Of a DNA stretch of 64,000 nt, positions 45,303-57,266 are shown one piece after another. The notes under the pieces are model-generated. The model ran no database searches. It saw only the letters and a program-made list of their open reading frames with translations, and was not told the DNA's origin. Made by a program: the position numbers and the translations under genes. Within the stretch, counting starts at the first letter, position 1. Each line of letters opens with the position of its first letter. Origin of the DNA: Mercenaria mercenaria (taxonomy: Eukaryota > Mollusca > Bivalvia > Venerida > Veneridae); assembly GCF_021730395.1 (NCBI RefSeq), contig NC_069376.1, positions 18,757,001 to 18,821,000 of the forward strand. The letters run 5' to 3'.

Positions 45303-46292
45303 ATGGGGAGTAGCACCTCGATTCCGATTGTACCGATCGCAAGTGATCGTGTTTTCATAATAACAGGAGCGAATACCGGGATTGGGTATGAGATCGCTAA
45401 ATGGTGTGCCATGATGGGCGCTACGGTGATCCTAGCTTGTCGGTCAGAGGATCGTGCCAAAAAAGCCATGGAAACTATGCAAGAGGAGTTTACAACTGAA
45501 AAAGCGAAAGGAACTAAGGGTATAACTGAAAGTCCGAGTCTTGCTATTGAATTCATGAAACTTGACCTGGCTTCGTTTCAGTCAGTGGTAGACTTTTGTG
45601 AGGAATTCAAGAAAAGTGGTCGTCAGCTTCACGTGTTGTTTTGTAACGCTGGTCTTGGATTTTGTCCATATAAAAAAAGTGGAGACGGACTTGAAATGAT
45701 GTTGCAGGTTAATTACCTCAGTCACTTCATCATCATTGCAAAATTGTTATCAATAATGCGACGGTCTGGACCGGATTGTCGTATTGTGCTTACATCCAGT
45801 AGCTTTCATAAAAAGGGGACATTTGACGTCGCTACCATGAATTATACTGGTAATGCCGCAAATTTTCCGGATCGAAATTACTACGGACGGTCGAAGTTGT
45901 ATCAAGTCATGCAAGCTATTGCTATGTCACGCCGGCTTAAAGACTCAAACGTTACCATCAACAGCATGCATCCTGGCTTTGTAGACTCGGAGTTGTTTAG
46001 GGATCTTGACAGAGGTATCGCAAGATGTTGTTTCTGTTGTTTTCGAACTTGTGGTGTTATGAAAAGCACGCTAAACGGGGCCACCACCGGTATTGACCTA
46101 GCTACAAATCCGAAACATGCTGGGGTGTCAGGGCATTACTGGGTAGATTGTAAGATCACAACACCATGTAGCACGTCACGTGACGAGCAAAAACAAGAGA
46201 TGCTGTGGAAAGAAACTTTCCCTTTCATTCGAAAGTACCTGACAGATGAGGAAATGGCAGATCTGGAAGGAAAATCCAAAAATCGTTTGTAA
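45303..46292 (+). CDS. short-chain dehydrogenase/reductase, retinol dehydrogenase/WWOX-like (array copy 1)
   Basis: A 329-residue NAD(P)-dependent oxidoreductase in one coding exon. Visible SDR motifs: TGANTGIG at 21-28 (Rossmann glycine motif), CRSED at 46-50 (Arg47 suggests NADP), LDLAS at 87-91, CNAGL at 114-118, Asn137 in VNYLSH, the Ser run at 165-167, Tyr194-x-x-x-Lys198 in YYGRSK, and HPGFVDSE at 223-230. These make a full catalytic tetrad. The C-terminal GVSGHYWVDC recalls RDH11-14 and WWOX, but WW domains are absent. Residues 62-82 form an extra Lys/Glu-rich insert before LDLAS. MGSSTS at the N terminus fits an N-myristoylation signal, and CCFCCFRTC at 242-250 is a Cys cluster. An acceptor (TTTTTTTCAG) lies 22 bases before the ATG, so a 5' non-coding exon is likely. 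AATAAA at 46729-46734 may be the poly(A) signal. Substrate unknown. Confidence 0.95.
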   Translation: MGSSTSIPIVPIASDRVFIITGANTGIGYEIAKWCAMMGATVILACRSEDRAKKAMETMQEEFTTEKAKGTKGITESPSLAIEFMKLDLASFQSVVDFCEEFKKSGRQLHVLFCNAGLGFCPYKKSGDGLEMMLQVNYLSHFIIIAKLLSIMRRSGPDCRIVLTSSSFHKKGTFDVATMNYTGNAANFPDRNYYGRSKLYQVMQAIAMSRRLKDSNVTINSMHPGFVDSELFRDLDRGIARCCFCCFRTCGVMKSTLNGATTGIDLATNPKHAGVSGHYWVDCKITTPCSTSRDEQKQEMLWKETFPFIRKYLTDEEMADLEGKSKNRL

Positions 46293-46940
46293 TTTGAGAT
46301 GTAGAGATTTACTGAGATATTTTGTTGGAGATTAATAATGTGTTACACGGCGGGATTAATATCAAGCTTTTGAAAGTGTAGAAAGCGCTTTAACATTTTT
46401 TTTTGTAACTGAAATAGAATTGATCCAGTGAATTCCAGGCTGTAAAAGTTCTATTTCATTAGTTTTCTACGTTGAGTTTGTGATACATGATACCAGTCGG
46501 AGGTTGTCTTAAAAAGTCGTTGCAGAAATGGTTAGAGATCACAGGTCAGTTGGTGTTGTTTATAAAGGACCCTTTCTAAGTCGAATTCGAAGAGAAAAAA
46601 AATCCCCATTGCTGGGAATAAGAGCAACATTAATTGTGTTGTGGAAAACAAGAATATTAGTTTTGTAAATGTTAAAAAAGTTAAAAAAGGAACAAAAAAC
46701 AGTGCCGTAGAAATTGTACAAGAAAATCAATAAAATCAGAAAGTGAAAGTTTTTTTTCCAGTTACTTCCCCTTAAACAGGAGATTTAAAAGAACTTATCA
46801 TCAATCTTAAGACCTTTGAATTGGTATCACTGTAAAACTGGCTTCAAAGTAGAAGCATAACTTTAGTCATAAATCAGGTTAGACAAATTCTTTAGATAAA
46901 AAAATAAACATACCGTCATCATGGGTGTTTACAAACCCAG

Positions 46941-46974
<34 letters not shown>

Positions 46975-48430
46975 AAAAAAAGAAACAGCAGTATAATTGG
47001 CAAACACAATAAGGAACAGGTACAGTGAGCAAAAAGGAACTCTAGGGGCAATATATGTTAAATGCAAACAGAACTGTTGCAGTTATTCTGTATTTTCTGG
47101 TGTTGAGGTATTTTACAGTCATCATGATTTTCATTATAGATATTCATATAAGTTAATTTGCCCTGCCTGATCAAAAACTGAGCTCACCAGACCGTCATTT
47201 AGAGTATGCTTAGTTCGGATTACCTGCGCCCTTCTTTGTCGTATAGTAAAACCAGGACTTTTGGACATGGATTGTGAATTTCACAACAAAATTACAGCAT
47301 TGACAGCTCTGTATGTCTGAAAATTAACACTGTCCCAGTCAATATAGCATAGAAAAAGACTATCATCAACGATGAACTGTTATGCTACACATCAAAGTAT
47401 TCAGTCAATGTTCAAATTTCCCACACACATTTGTCAACAGCAGCCAGTCTGGTAGTTTTTTTTAACCCTTCCGCACAGAAATGTAGTCCTGAATAACACA
47501 GACAAAACAACTGTTAAATACATCAAAAATGACACCAAATGTACACAGTGTCAATAAATACATTTAGAATTGTAGGGGTGGCTTCAAATTGGGAACGAAC
47601 TACTTCCTAGGATACAAGGACCCGGAAGTACTTCAATACCGGGGTATACAACGACCCGGAAGTACTTCTATACCTGGGAAATAGCAGGGTACACTTTGAA
47701 TATTTGTTATAATTAGAACTTCGTGATTTTGGATGTCTATAAATTAAAGTATGAGAAAATGATTGTTAATTCTTTAGAAAATTTAAACAGCCGATACATG
47801 TAAAATTCTGATGTAAGTTGTAAAACTAACTGCTGCTAGCTTTGTATGAATCGGTGAGTCACCTTGGCGCGGGGAATTCAAATCACGGAAAGGTTCCGTG
47901 CTTGTTGATTGATACTCAGGAACGTTTTCGCTATTTTGTAAAAAAAAAAACGAGCTGGATGGGCCCCCATTTCGTTTATATCCTGTAGTTCAGTAGGGAC
48001 AATAAAAATGAGAATTGCAATAAAATTTGGCATTGTTCTTGCAGCGGGATCATTGCAGGCTGTTCAAAAAGTGCAGAATTGATGATTTTGGCATGCTATT
48101 TTTAATGGAATATGTAAAACTTGCGTGTTGATAACTTTCTGTATTCTTGTATGAGAGTCCTGATCTTGCCATTAATTAAAAGCACAAAACATGCACGCAC
48201 TTTATAAAGTGGCCACCCTGAATCTGCTTATTAGGGAAGTGCAATATTGCGACTCGTTACATGTAAGCCCGGTCGTGCCCAAAATTTTCGACCCTAAGTG
48301 TACCCTGCTACCTTATCTGTTTCACAGTGTACTATTAGGTATGCTCTGTTATCCATGACATTTGCTTTTGTATAGCTCTGCATTCATATGTTGTTGTTAG
48401 TGTCTAAAAATAAACTACTTTATTGGATAT
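46293..48430. other. 3' flank of SDR copy 1, paralogous to 54005-55780
   Basis: GATACATGATACCAGTCGGAG, AACATTAATTGTGTTGTG and TAGAGTATGCTTAGTTCGGA recur in order downstream of the pseudogene (for example 54168, 54310, 55191). This shows that gene and flank were duplicated together. No other gene seen; poly-C at 46941-46972. Confidence 0.7.
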
Positions 48431-48433
48431 CTT

Positions 48434-48436
48434 TAC

Positions 48437-48470
<34 letters not shown>

Positions 48471-48832
48471 GGACTACACAGGTTAAGATATAGTACACAT
48501 TCATTCAGTGGAGGTTTTTAATTGGAGGTTATGTAACATTCAGGTATCTTAATTCTTATACTAATATTCTACCTTCATTTGACTTTAACAGTTATGTGTA
48601 TATATTTGATTTCACGGCGGTGCCCCACTAATGTGTTTGTTTTGTCGTCACCTTGTTGTTTATTTATTTAACTTTATCTATGTTTCATATCGCAATCGTT
48701 TACATATACATACTTACATACGCTACTGTATGTTTTAATTTAGTTCTGTTTAGGTGGCTAGGATGTAGAAAACACACACACACGCACGTACGCACGCACG
48801 CACGCACCCCACTCCCCCCACACACACACATA
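48434..48832. repeat. CA/TA and CACG microsatellites
   Basis: CACACACACACACATATATATATA at 48437-48471 (shown in part) and a CACACACGCACG tract at about 48770-48830, in the upstream flank of SDR copy 2. Confidence 0.8.
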
Positions 48833-48949
48833 TTTGTGATTGTGGTTGTGTGTAGTTTTTTGCGATTAATATGTTCTCTTTAAGCATGAATTATATTTAC
48901 ATGTGAATTATGGTGCAGTATGCTTTATGATCAGTTTAAATTTGAATGA

Positions 48950-49490
48950 ATAGAATTATGATCATTTTGACCTTTATAAGTACGATTATGAGCAGTGTGA
49001 ACTTTATAAGTACGAATTATGATCAGTGTGAACTTTTTAAGTACGAATTATGAACTTTATAAGTATGAATTTTATAAATATGAATTATGATCAGAATGAA
49101 CTTTAAAGTATGAATTATGATCAGTGTAAACTTTATAAGTATGAATTATGATCAGTGTGAACTTTATAAGTATGACCGTTTCTTTATAAGTATGAATTAT
49201 GATCAGTGTGAACTTTATAAGTATTATAAGTATGACTTATGATCAGTGTGAACTTTATAAGTATGAATTGTGGTCACTGTGAACTTTATAAGTATGAGTT
49301 ATGATAAGTGTAACCTTTATAAGTATGAATTATGGTCACTGTGAACTTTATAAGTATGAATTGTGATCAGTGTGAACTTTATAAGTATGAATTATGATCA
49401 GTGTGAACTTTATAAGTATGAATTATGATCAGTGTAACCTTTATAAGTATGAATTATGATCAGTGTAACCTTTATAAATATGAATTATGA
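48950..49490. repeat. 31-bp minisatellite upstream of SDR copy 2
   Basis: About seventeen units of GATCAGTGTGAACTTTATAA + GTATGAATTAT, some shortened. Only two or three diverged units exist at the paralogous place before copy 3 (56640-56750), so the array expanded after duplication. Confidence 0.85.
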
Positions 49491-50425
49491 CATATAGAAA
49501 CATACATTACGAATTAAGATCAATATTTACTTTGTGAGATTTGGCATTTCTTGTATTCGCGGGACTTGAAGTTTAAGTGAAAAATATTATGAAATATTTA
49601 TAAGAAACTGGCCGATCATTTTTTTTATTTGACTCAATACAAATATCATAAGCACACATACCACTATCACAATAATCAAGTTTAAAGTTATTTTTTTTCT
49701 AAAGACGCGCCAAAAAGTAACTGTATTCTTTTGTATTTCCATGATGGTAATTATACATACTTTGCATGAAGAAAATGAGAAATAAAAGTATTAAGTTACA
49801 AATTGACTCTGAAATATATAAGGCCAAGAGAATGTGTTTAATGTCTAAATACATTATTAAGTCAATGTAGTAGTATGCACAGTACTTGATGTATTAAGGT
49901 GAGTTTAGACCACACTTTGTTTCTGCAGTGTAAAGTAGTATTCTATGTTTATAAAGCTATACTGAAAAGAAAATGGCTGGATAAGTTTGCAGATGAAGTT
50001 ATGAAAACATATTAATTCAGGGAGGGCCTAAATTGTCCACCTGTCATCTTGTAGAATAGCTGTATTATACCAGTATTATCAGAATGATTTGCACGAAGTT
50101 CATGTGGGAGGAAAAGTAGTTCTCTAGGTCGTGGTGCGTCTTTAAAACAAAATCACTAACCAGTAACCCTAATTAGTGTCAGTAAAATGAAGTGCTTTTT
50201 TTCCAAATTACTAACCAGTGTCGGAATGATTTTTTTCAAATCAGTGTCAATTACTGTCCTGTTTTGTAGGTAGTCTTTCGTTTTATCGGTCCAGGTAAGA
50301 ATGTCAACTTTGGCAATGATGGTCTTACATCTTAGTAAAATCCTATAATTCGATTCACTTATACTGTCAATAATTGATGTTAAACACTTGTTTTTTTTTT
50401 TCAGATTATAGAGTGACATAGAAAT

Positions 50426-51427
50426 ATGGGTGGCAGTCCCTCGTTTCCAATTTCACCGATCGCGAAAGATCGAATTTTTATAATAACAGGAGCGAATACC
50501 GGAATTGGGTATGAGATTGCTAAATGGTCTGCCATGATGGGAGCCACTGTGATCCTAGCTTGCCGGTCAGAGGACAGAGCAAGAAAAGCTATGGAGACGA
50601 TGCAAGAGGAATTTAAAACTGAAAAAGCAAAAGGAACAATGGGTTTAACTGATAGTCCGATACTTGCTATTGAATTCATGAAACTGGACCTTGCATCGTT
50701 TCAGTCAGTGGTAGAATTTTGCGAAGAATTTAAGAAAAGTGGTCGTCAGCTTCATGTGTTGTTTTGTAATGCGGGTCTCGGTTTCGGTTCTTATAAACAA
50801 ACTGGAGACGGACTTGAAATAATGTTGCAGGTTAATTACCTGAGTCATTTTATCATCATTGCCAAACTATTGTCAATAATGCGACGGTCTGGATCGGACT
50901 GTCGTATTGTACTTACGTCCAGTAGCGCTCATAAAGGTGGGACATTTGACTTGGCAACAATGAATTATACTGGCACTGCCGGAAACTTTCCAGGGTTGAA
51001 TTACTACGGACGGTCAAAACTGTATCAAATTATGCAAGCTTTTGCTATGTCACGTCGTCTCAAAGACTCAAACGTTACCATCAACAGCATGCATCCTGGC
51101 TTTGTAGACTCGGAGCTTTTTAGGGATGCTGACACATGCATTGAGAAATGTTGTCTTAGGTGTTTTCGAACTTGTGGAGTCATGAAAAATACGTTAGAAG
51201 GAGCCACCACCGGCATTGACCTAGCTACAAATCCTAAGCACACCGGGGTTTCAGGCCACTATTGGGCGAGCTGTAAGGTCACAACGCAATCTAGTACGTC
51301 ACGGGACGAGCAAAAACAGGAGAAATTGTGGAAAGAAACTTTCCCCTTCATTCAAAAGTACCTGACGGAAGAGGAGATTACATATCTGGAGGAAAAATCT
51401 CAGGACCATTTGCGTTTGGAGATCTAG
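50426..51427 (+). CDS. short-chain dehydrogenase/reductase, retinol dehydrogenase/WWOX-like (array copy 2)
   Basis: A 333-residue paralogue of copy 1 with the same motif positions: TGANTGIG at 21-28, CNAGL at 114-118, Asn137, Ser165-167, Tyr194 and Lys198. It starts MGGSPS, again fitting N-myristoylation, and carries CCLRCFRTC in the Cys cluster. The C terminus is four residues longer, ending in a DHLRLEI-type tail instead of NRL. A polypyrimidine tract and CAG end 21 bases before the ATG (50404), and the 21-base leader is almost the same as in copy 3, so both probably share a non-coding first exon design. A 31-bp minisatellite lies about 1 kb upstream and is expanded only here. Intact catalytic residues suggest a working enzyme; substrate not readable. 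Confidence 0.95.
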   Translation: MGGSPSFPISPIAKDRIFIITGANTGIGYEIAKWSAMMGATVILACRSEDRARKAMETMQEEFKTEKAKGTMGLTDSPILAIEFMKLDLASFQSVVEFCEEFKKSGRQLHVLFCNAGLGFGSYKQTGDGLEIMLQVNYLSHFIIIAKLLSIMRRSGSDCRIVLTSSSAHKGGTFDLATMNYTGTAGNFPGLNYYGRSKLYQIMQAFAMSRRLKDSNVTINSMHPGFVDSELFRDADTCIEKCCLRCFRTCGVMKNTLEGATTGIDLATNPKHTGVSGHYWASCKVTTQSSTSRDEQKQEKLWKETFPFIQKYLTEEEITYLEEKSQDHLRLEI

Positions 51428-51917
51428 GAATCTATGGAAATATGTTGTTGGAGAATATTAATGTGTTACACTGCGGGCAAGCCTTTTAAAGTTTACATGT
51501 ACTTTCATTTTTATATATGTTCTTTTTTATATTGATACCGGCTTTGAAAAATACAAAACTTAGGTGCATTTAGTGGTACGCTTCTTCAAGGATGTTGTAT
51601 GTGAACTGTATGGCAGATACAAAATACAATGAAACCGGAAGGAAAAAAGAAAGCCAATGTAACTAGCAAAGATGAAGAAATCTGTTTTTCCAAATTGTAT
51701 AAATGTATGTTCTTGTGTATTAAGAAATCTTTGCCTGGCTATCAGCTTTAATATATTTTTTTTTTATTTGTAGTTTTTCACATTCATTATCCTAGTAAAA
51801 TTCAGTCCAGGTTATCTATGTTTTGAATAGAAAATGGGCATTATTATAAAATATGAACAGCTTCAAGAACAATTTACTATGTTCAAAACATTAGGCATGG
51901 ATACAAAATAAAGACCG

Positions 51918-52144
51918 TCCCCAGTAGGCCAGTGGTGGACCGCCCGCTTCAAGTGCGTTAAGAGGATAGTTATAGGCATGGACAGCCCAATATCAGTATA
52001 ATGTGACTGGGGTATGGTGTCACGTGTCTAAAACATGGTATTCCAGTGAGGCAGTCCTATAAAACCAAGCATAGTGCTCACTGCTACAAGCAAACACCGT
52101 CGAATATTTGACTGAAAAATATTCCGTTGAAAAAGACGCTAAAT
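51918..52144 (+). repeat. tRNA-derived SINE (family of 1431-1764)
   Basis: Starts CCGTCCCCAGTAGGCCAGTG, shares CAGTATAATGTGACTGGGG and ATTCCAGTGAGGCAGTCC and GTGCTCACTGCTACAAG, and ends GTTGAAAAAGACGCTAAATC beside an AC microsatellite. The B box is lost. Confidence 0.75.
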
Positions 52145-52823
52145 CCGAACACACACACACACACGCACACACGCAGTCTACAAGAGCCAACCCAGAGCCA
52201 ATCCAACATTCAGAGGTTTTGAAATACACGAGACGGTATGGACATACGTACCTTAACGTGTATTTAAATACAGTTTTATCCATTCAGACACGGATATTCA
52301 TTTCTGAGTTTCATATATCGCTCAAATCTAATATCCGTCCACCTACACAATAACAGTTACAGTAGTTATGATATTACATGTACACTGGAAAACAAAGTAA
52401 ATAATTTACGTTGATATTAACTATTTCCTATGATTCATTTATATGAGCTATGTATGTTACACTTTACATGCTATAGCCCTAATATATTAATATACAACAA
52501 ATTTATTAAAGGCATTTTATTTCTTCCCTTTTTATAGATTTTGGAAGGGTTGTTCAAATTTGTATTTACATTTTGCAACTTGTTCCGCTGATTATACCAT
52601 CTGCTGTGTAGAAGATTTGTTGTACATTATGAACGGATTTCACTGTACAAGTTGTTTTACAATTTGTTTTTGCGGTTTTAACAAATTTTTTAATCAATAA
52701 TAAAAAGTGTCATGCGGACAATACTTGTTCTAAATATTTCCTACGTTGTAAAGTGCAATGTAGTTTTGAGAATTTGTTTCGAGTTTTTCTGTGCATTACG
52801 TTCTTTTTCTACGAATTCTGAGG

Positions 52824-52985
52824 GACCGCCATAGCTGAGTGGTTAAGATCACTTACTTTGAATCACTTGCCCCTAACCGATGTTGGTTCGAAACCTCACT
52901 TTTGATGGGGTCTGCTTCCACCATTAAAAGCTGGAAAAGTCGCCATATGACATATAATATGTCAGTGTGACTCTAAACCATAATA
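52824..52985 (+). repeat. tRNA-derived SINE (GTGGTTAAG family)
   Basis: GGGACCGCCATAGCTGAGTG then GTTAAGATCACTTACTTTGA and GATGTTGGTTCGAAACCTC; ends AAAAGTCGCCATATGAC...ATAATAAAAG. Confidence 0.7.
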
Positions 52986-53354
52986 AAAGTAATCTTTTTG
53001 TGTGTGTGTGTGGGGGGGGGGGGGGGGGGGTAGTGTAGGGAGAGGGCGGGCGGTGACCGGGTGAGGGTATAAAAATAATAATAACAGATATTGATGGAAA
53101 AACATGAAAAAAAACTGGGTGGTGTAGCGAGGTAGGGAGAGGGTTTCAGATTGAAAAAAGAAAAATGATAAGAAAAAATTGTGGAGTGGTGGAGGGGGCG
53201 GGGTAGGGGTGGGTGGGGGGAGGAGTATCCTATATAGTAGAAACTACTAAGGGTCATAACTTTATGTGTTACTTGGGCAACTTGACAGGCTGCATTTCCC
53301 CATAGTGGTAAACATGTATATGAACTTTTATTTGAATATTCCAAACCACTTCCT

Positions 53355-53450
53355 AGGTATGGCTCCGGACGAACGGACTTACGGAAAGGCAGACGGAAGG
53401 ATGGACGACGCCAAAACTATATCCCACTGCCTTCGGCGGGGGATAACAGC
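53355..53450 (+). repeat. repeat tail abutting the SDR pseudogene
   Basis: CGGACGAACGGACTTACGGA, GGATGGACGACGCCAAAAC and CTGCCTTCGGCGGGGGATAA look like the end of a tandem-cored element (hairpin CCTTCGGCGG). SDR similarity begins within a few bases, so this insertion or its breakpoint probably removed the pseudogene's 5' part. Confidence 0.5.
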
Positions 53451-54004
53451 GGTTTAACTGAAAGTCCGACAGTAGCTATTGAATTCATGAAACTGGGCCT
53501 AGCATCGTTGCAGTCAGTGGTAGAAATTTGTGAGGAATTTAAGAAAGGTGGTCGTCAGCTTCATGTGTTGTTTAGTAATGTTGGTCTTGGATTTTGGCGA
53601 TATAAACAAAGAGGAGACAGACTTGAAATGATGTTGTAGTTTAATTACCTAAGCCATTTCATCATAATTGCAAAGCGGTTATCAGTAATTCGATGGTCTG
53701 GACCAGATTTAGGAATCTTGACACAGACATCGCAAGATGTTGTTTCTGTTATTTTCGAACCTGTGGTGTCATGAAAAGCACGCTAGAAGGGGCCACCACC
53801 GGTATTGACCTAGCTACAAATCCGAAACATGCCGGGGTGTCAGGGCATTACTGGGTAGATTGTAAGATCACAACGCCATGTAGCACGTCATGTATCGAGC
53901 AAAAACATGAGACGCTGTGGAAAGAAACTTCCATTTCATTCAAAAGTACCGGAAGGAAAAGGAAATTGCAGATCTGGAAGGAAAATGCAAAAAATCGTTT
54001 GTAA
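53451..54004 (+). pseudogene. short-chain dehydrogenase pseudogene, truncated and internally deleted
   Basis: Similarity to the neighbouring SDR genes begins abruptly at GGTTTAACTGAAAGTCC, equivalent to about residue 73, directly after a repeat tail; the Rossmann TGxxxGIG segment is gone. NAG reads NVG and there is an in-frame TAG at 53637-53639 (DLKMML then stop). After SGPD the sequence jumps to RNLDTDIARCC, deleting the whole catalytic Ser/Tyr/Lys region (about residues 160-232). A frameshift changes the end (KETSISFKSTG instead of KETFPFI). The Cys cluster and HAGVSGHYWVDC remain readable, and both these and the 3' flank are closest to copy 1. It cannot encode an enzyme. Confidence 0.93.
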
Positions 54005-54439
54005 TTTGGGATGTAGATAATAATGTGTTACATGGCTGTATTAATGTCAAGCTTTGGAAAGTGTAGAAAGCACGCTTTCATTTTTATTTTGTAACTGAAA
54101 TAGAATTAATCCAGTGAATTATTGGATATAAAAGTTACATTTCACTTTTTTCAGCTTTGAGTTTGTGATGCATGATACCAGTCAGAGGTTGTCTTAATAT
54201 TCATTTCAAAAATGGTTAGATATTATCACAGATCAATTGGTGGTGTTAATAAAGGACCCGATCCAAATCGAATTTGAAGGAAACAAATCTGCTATTGCTG
54301 GGAATAAGAACAACATTAATTGTGTTGTGAAAACAGAATATATTTTTGTAAATGTAAATGTTAAAAAGAACAATAAAGAGTGCCTTAGAAATTACACAAG
54401 AAAATAAAGCAACTCAAAAAAATAAAGTTTTTTTCCAGT

Positions 54440-54485
<46 letters not shown>

Positions 54486-56640
54486 CCTAGTCTGGCTACC
54501 GACTAGATAATCTTTTTTTTTTTGTTTAGAAAAAAGTAATTCTGTAAAAATTCTGACTTCATCAGTCCTGGCTCTGGTTATCTACGTATGTTTTGAGAAG
54601 ACAAGGGAAATAATTGTACAAAATTTGAATAGCCTCAGGAGTTATCTCATTGTAACAAACATACGGTCTGAATACAGACTACCCCCCACCCCCAATTAGG
54701 AACTCTATCAGAACTCTTCATAAATGTAAGACCTTTGAATCGGTATAAAGTAGTAACACTAACTTCATAATTCAGGTTAAACAATGAGATTACACAAATT
54801 CTTTAGATCAAAAAGAAGCATCCCGTTATTATGTGTGCTGTTAAACACAATAATGAACTCAGTGCAATATACTTATTCTGTACTGTCTGGTGTTGAGGCA
54901 TTTTACAGTTACTTCTCCCGCACGATAATTTATCGACAACATTTTTACATTATTGTTAGATTGTTATGGTTGTCATGCATCGTTGAAGTATGAAAGGTTA
55001 ATTGTCAATGATAGAAGTTAAGTGCATACTGTAATATTATGTATGAAAAAAAATCATATTTATCGAACATGTTATCTTTTGTGTTATCGTGTGGGTTTTA
55101 TCATACTTATCAATACAGATATTTATATACGTTCATCTGTTGCAAAACATTGCTAGCCTTATCAAAATCTAAGCTCACCGGGACGTCATTTAGAGTATGC
55201 TTAGTTCGGATTACCCTCCCCTTATCTGCTTCACTTGAGTGTACGTACACATTGAACGTAAACTATTAAATCTATGCTAAAGCCCTGCTCCAAGGCTATT
55301 CAAATTCTATTGTGTGCATGCAACCCATGATTACAATAGGTAACAGTTAACGACCACGCGCAGGATTTTCATGCTTTTTAAGTTAAAAGGTTGGACTGGA
55401 GCAGGTCTTTAAACCTAACCCTAACCTTTAGTCTGTACATGGTACACTCAGAACGTGCGTACTAATAAGCTTTGATAATTAATGTGGCAGTTGAGTCGAG
55501 TAAGTCCAGGGGTGTTCAAAGATAATCCGTCATAGATCCATTGTAAAGCAAGTATTGGCTTTACCTGTATTGGAAAATAAACAGTATCGATTGTATTGAT
55601 GTCAACTGCCACATTATCAAAGTTTATTAGTACGTCCAATTTAATGTTGGCGTTTATAATGTTCTGTTAGTACACTTCAGTAGTCTGTTACACTAATCTG
55701 TCTTGGCGAGTATCAAAGCGTCTATACACTTCGGGATCCAAACTATAGTGGATGCCCAGTTATCCGTGACATTGATTGTTAGTGTCTAAAAATAAACTAC
55801 TTTACTGGATATCTTTACATTTATATAAGACAACACAGGTTAAAATATAGTACGCTCGGTGTCAAGGGAGGTTTTGAGTTGGAGGTTATATAACGTTCAG
55901 GTAGCTTAATTCTTGCACTAATATTCTATTTCCATTTGATTTTAAAGATCTGCTCCGCGGCTATTCAAATTCTATTGTGTGTATGCAACCCATGATTACA
56001 ATAGGTAACAGCTAACGGCCACGTGCCACACTTCTGCACGCAAAACCACAGGTATTTTATATAGAATTTAATATAAAATAGACTCTATTTTGACAGGCGG
56101 CACTATTCATAGTCAGGATTTTTATGCTTTTTGAGTGACAGTTTAAGGTTAAAAGGTTGGACGGGAGCAGGTCTTTAACAAATATCTGTACAGGTATATA
56201 TTTGCATGTATTGAGCAGAAAGAAATTATGTAAAGATGCTTTAAGAACGGTTAGAAATATATAACTTGTAATTAGTATGAACGTTACAACATGTACAAGT
56301 GTAGGTTCCGTTCAGCACAAATTATACAATTTTTTTTATTGGTTTAAGCTTTCTTGTGTATGGTTTTATTTTTTTTTTGTTTTTTTTTATTGCAAACCGT
56401 CCCAAGGCGGTTTTTACTTCACCTTGTTGTTTATTTATTTAGTTTGATCTATGTTTTATATCGCTATCGTTTACACATACATGTACATACAACGCTACTC
56501 TAATGGTTTTAGTTGTTTTAGGTTGTAGGAAAGTGGCTATTTCAACATAGTTTGAGTGTTTGTGTGTCTTTTTGTTGTTGTTTTTTCTGCGATTAATATG
56601 TACTGATATTTACATGTGAATTATGATGCAGTATGCATTA
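54005..56640. other. intergenic flank between pseudogene and SDR copy 3
   Basis: The first part matches the flank after copy 1 and the last part (from about 55780) matches the flank before copy 2. Contains poly-C 54441-54484 and an inner duplication (ATTCAAATTCTATTGTGTG at 55298 and 55966). An inverted pair, AATAAGCTTTGATAATTAAT / CACATTATCAAAGTTTATTA, lies at 55460-55630. No other gene. Confidence 0.6.
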
Positions 56641-56821
56641 TGATCGATTTGAATTTGAATGAAATGAAATTTTATGATCAATTTGACCTTTATAAGTACG
56701 ACCTATGATCAATGTGAACTTTTTAAGTATGAGTTATGATCCATATAAACATACAATACGAATTAACAGTATTAACTTTGTGAGAATTAATCTTAATTGG
56801 CATTTTTAAGTGAAAACATTA

Positions 56822-57174
56822 GGAAAGAAAAATATGAAATATGTCCAATTATTCTTTATTTGACTCAGTACAAATATCATATTGACCACTATCATAATAA
56901 TCAAGTTCTTTTCCGAATATTAATTAGTGTCAATGAAATGAAGATTTCTTTTTTTTCAGATCACTAATCAGTATCAATAACTCTCATGTTTTGTACATTA
57001 TGAAATATTCATGAGAAAATGTCCGATTATTCTTTATTTGACTCGGTACAAATATCATATTGACCACTATCATAATAATCAAGTTCTTTTCCGAATATTA
57101 ATTAGTGTCAATGAAATGAAGATTTCTTTTTTCAAATCACTAATCAGTATCAATAACTCTCATGTTTTGTACGT
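56822..57174. repeat. 178-bp tandem duplication before SDR copy 3
   Basis: ATTATTCTTTATTTGACTC through ATCAATAACTCTCATGTTTT occurs twice. The first copy has TTTTTTTTCAG|ATCACT, an acceptor-like site; the second reads TTTTTTCAAATCACT and has lost the AG. Confidence 0.85.
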
Positions 57175-57266
57175 AGTCATGCATCTTAGTAAAAGCCTAT
57201 TATTCGATTCAGTTATATTGATGTTAAACACTTGTTTTTTTCCAGATTATAGAGTGACATAGAAAT

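Noticed and set aside
46941-46972. Poly-C run in the flank of SDR copy 1, considered homologous to poly-C 54441-54484 after the pseudogene.
   Set aside because: The bordering sequences differ (ACAAACCCAG versus TTTCCAGTT), and the true paralogous place of 54441 is near 46757, where no long run exists; they arose separately or are sequencing artefacts.
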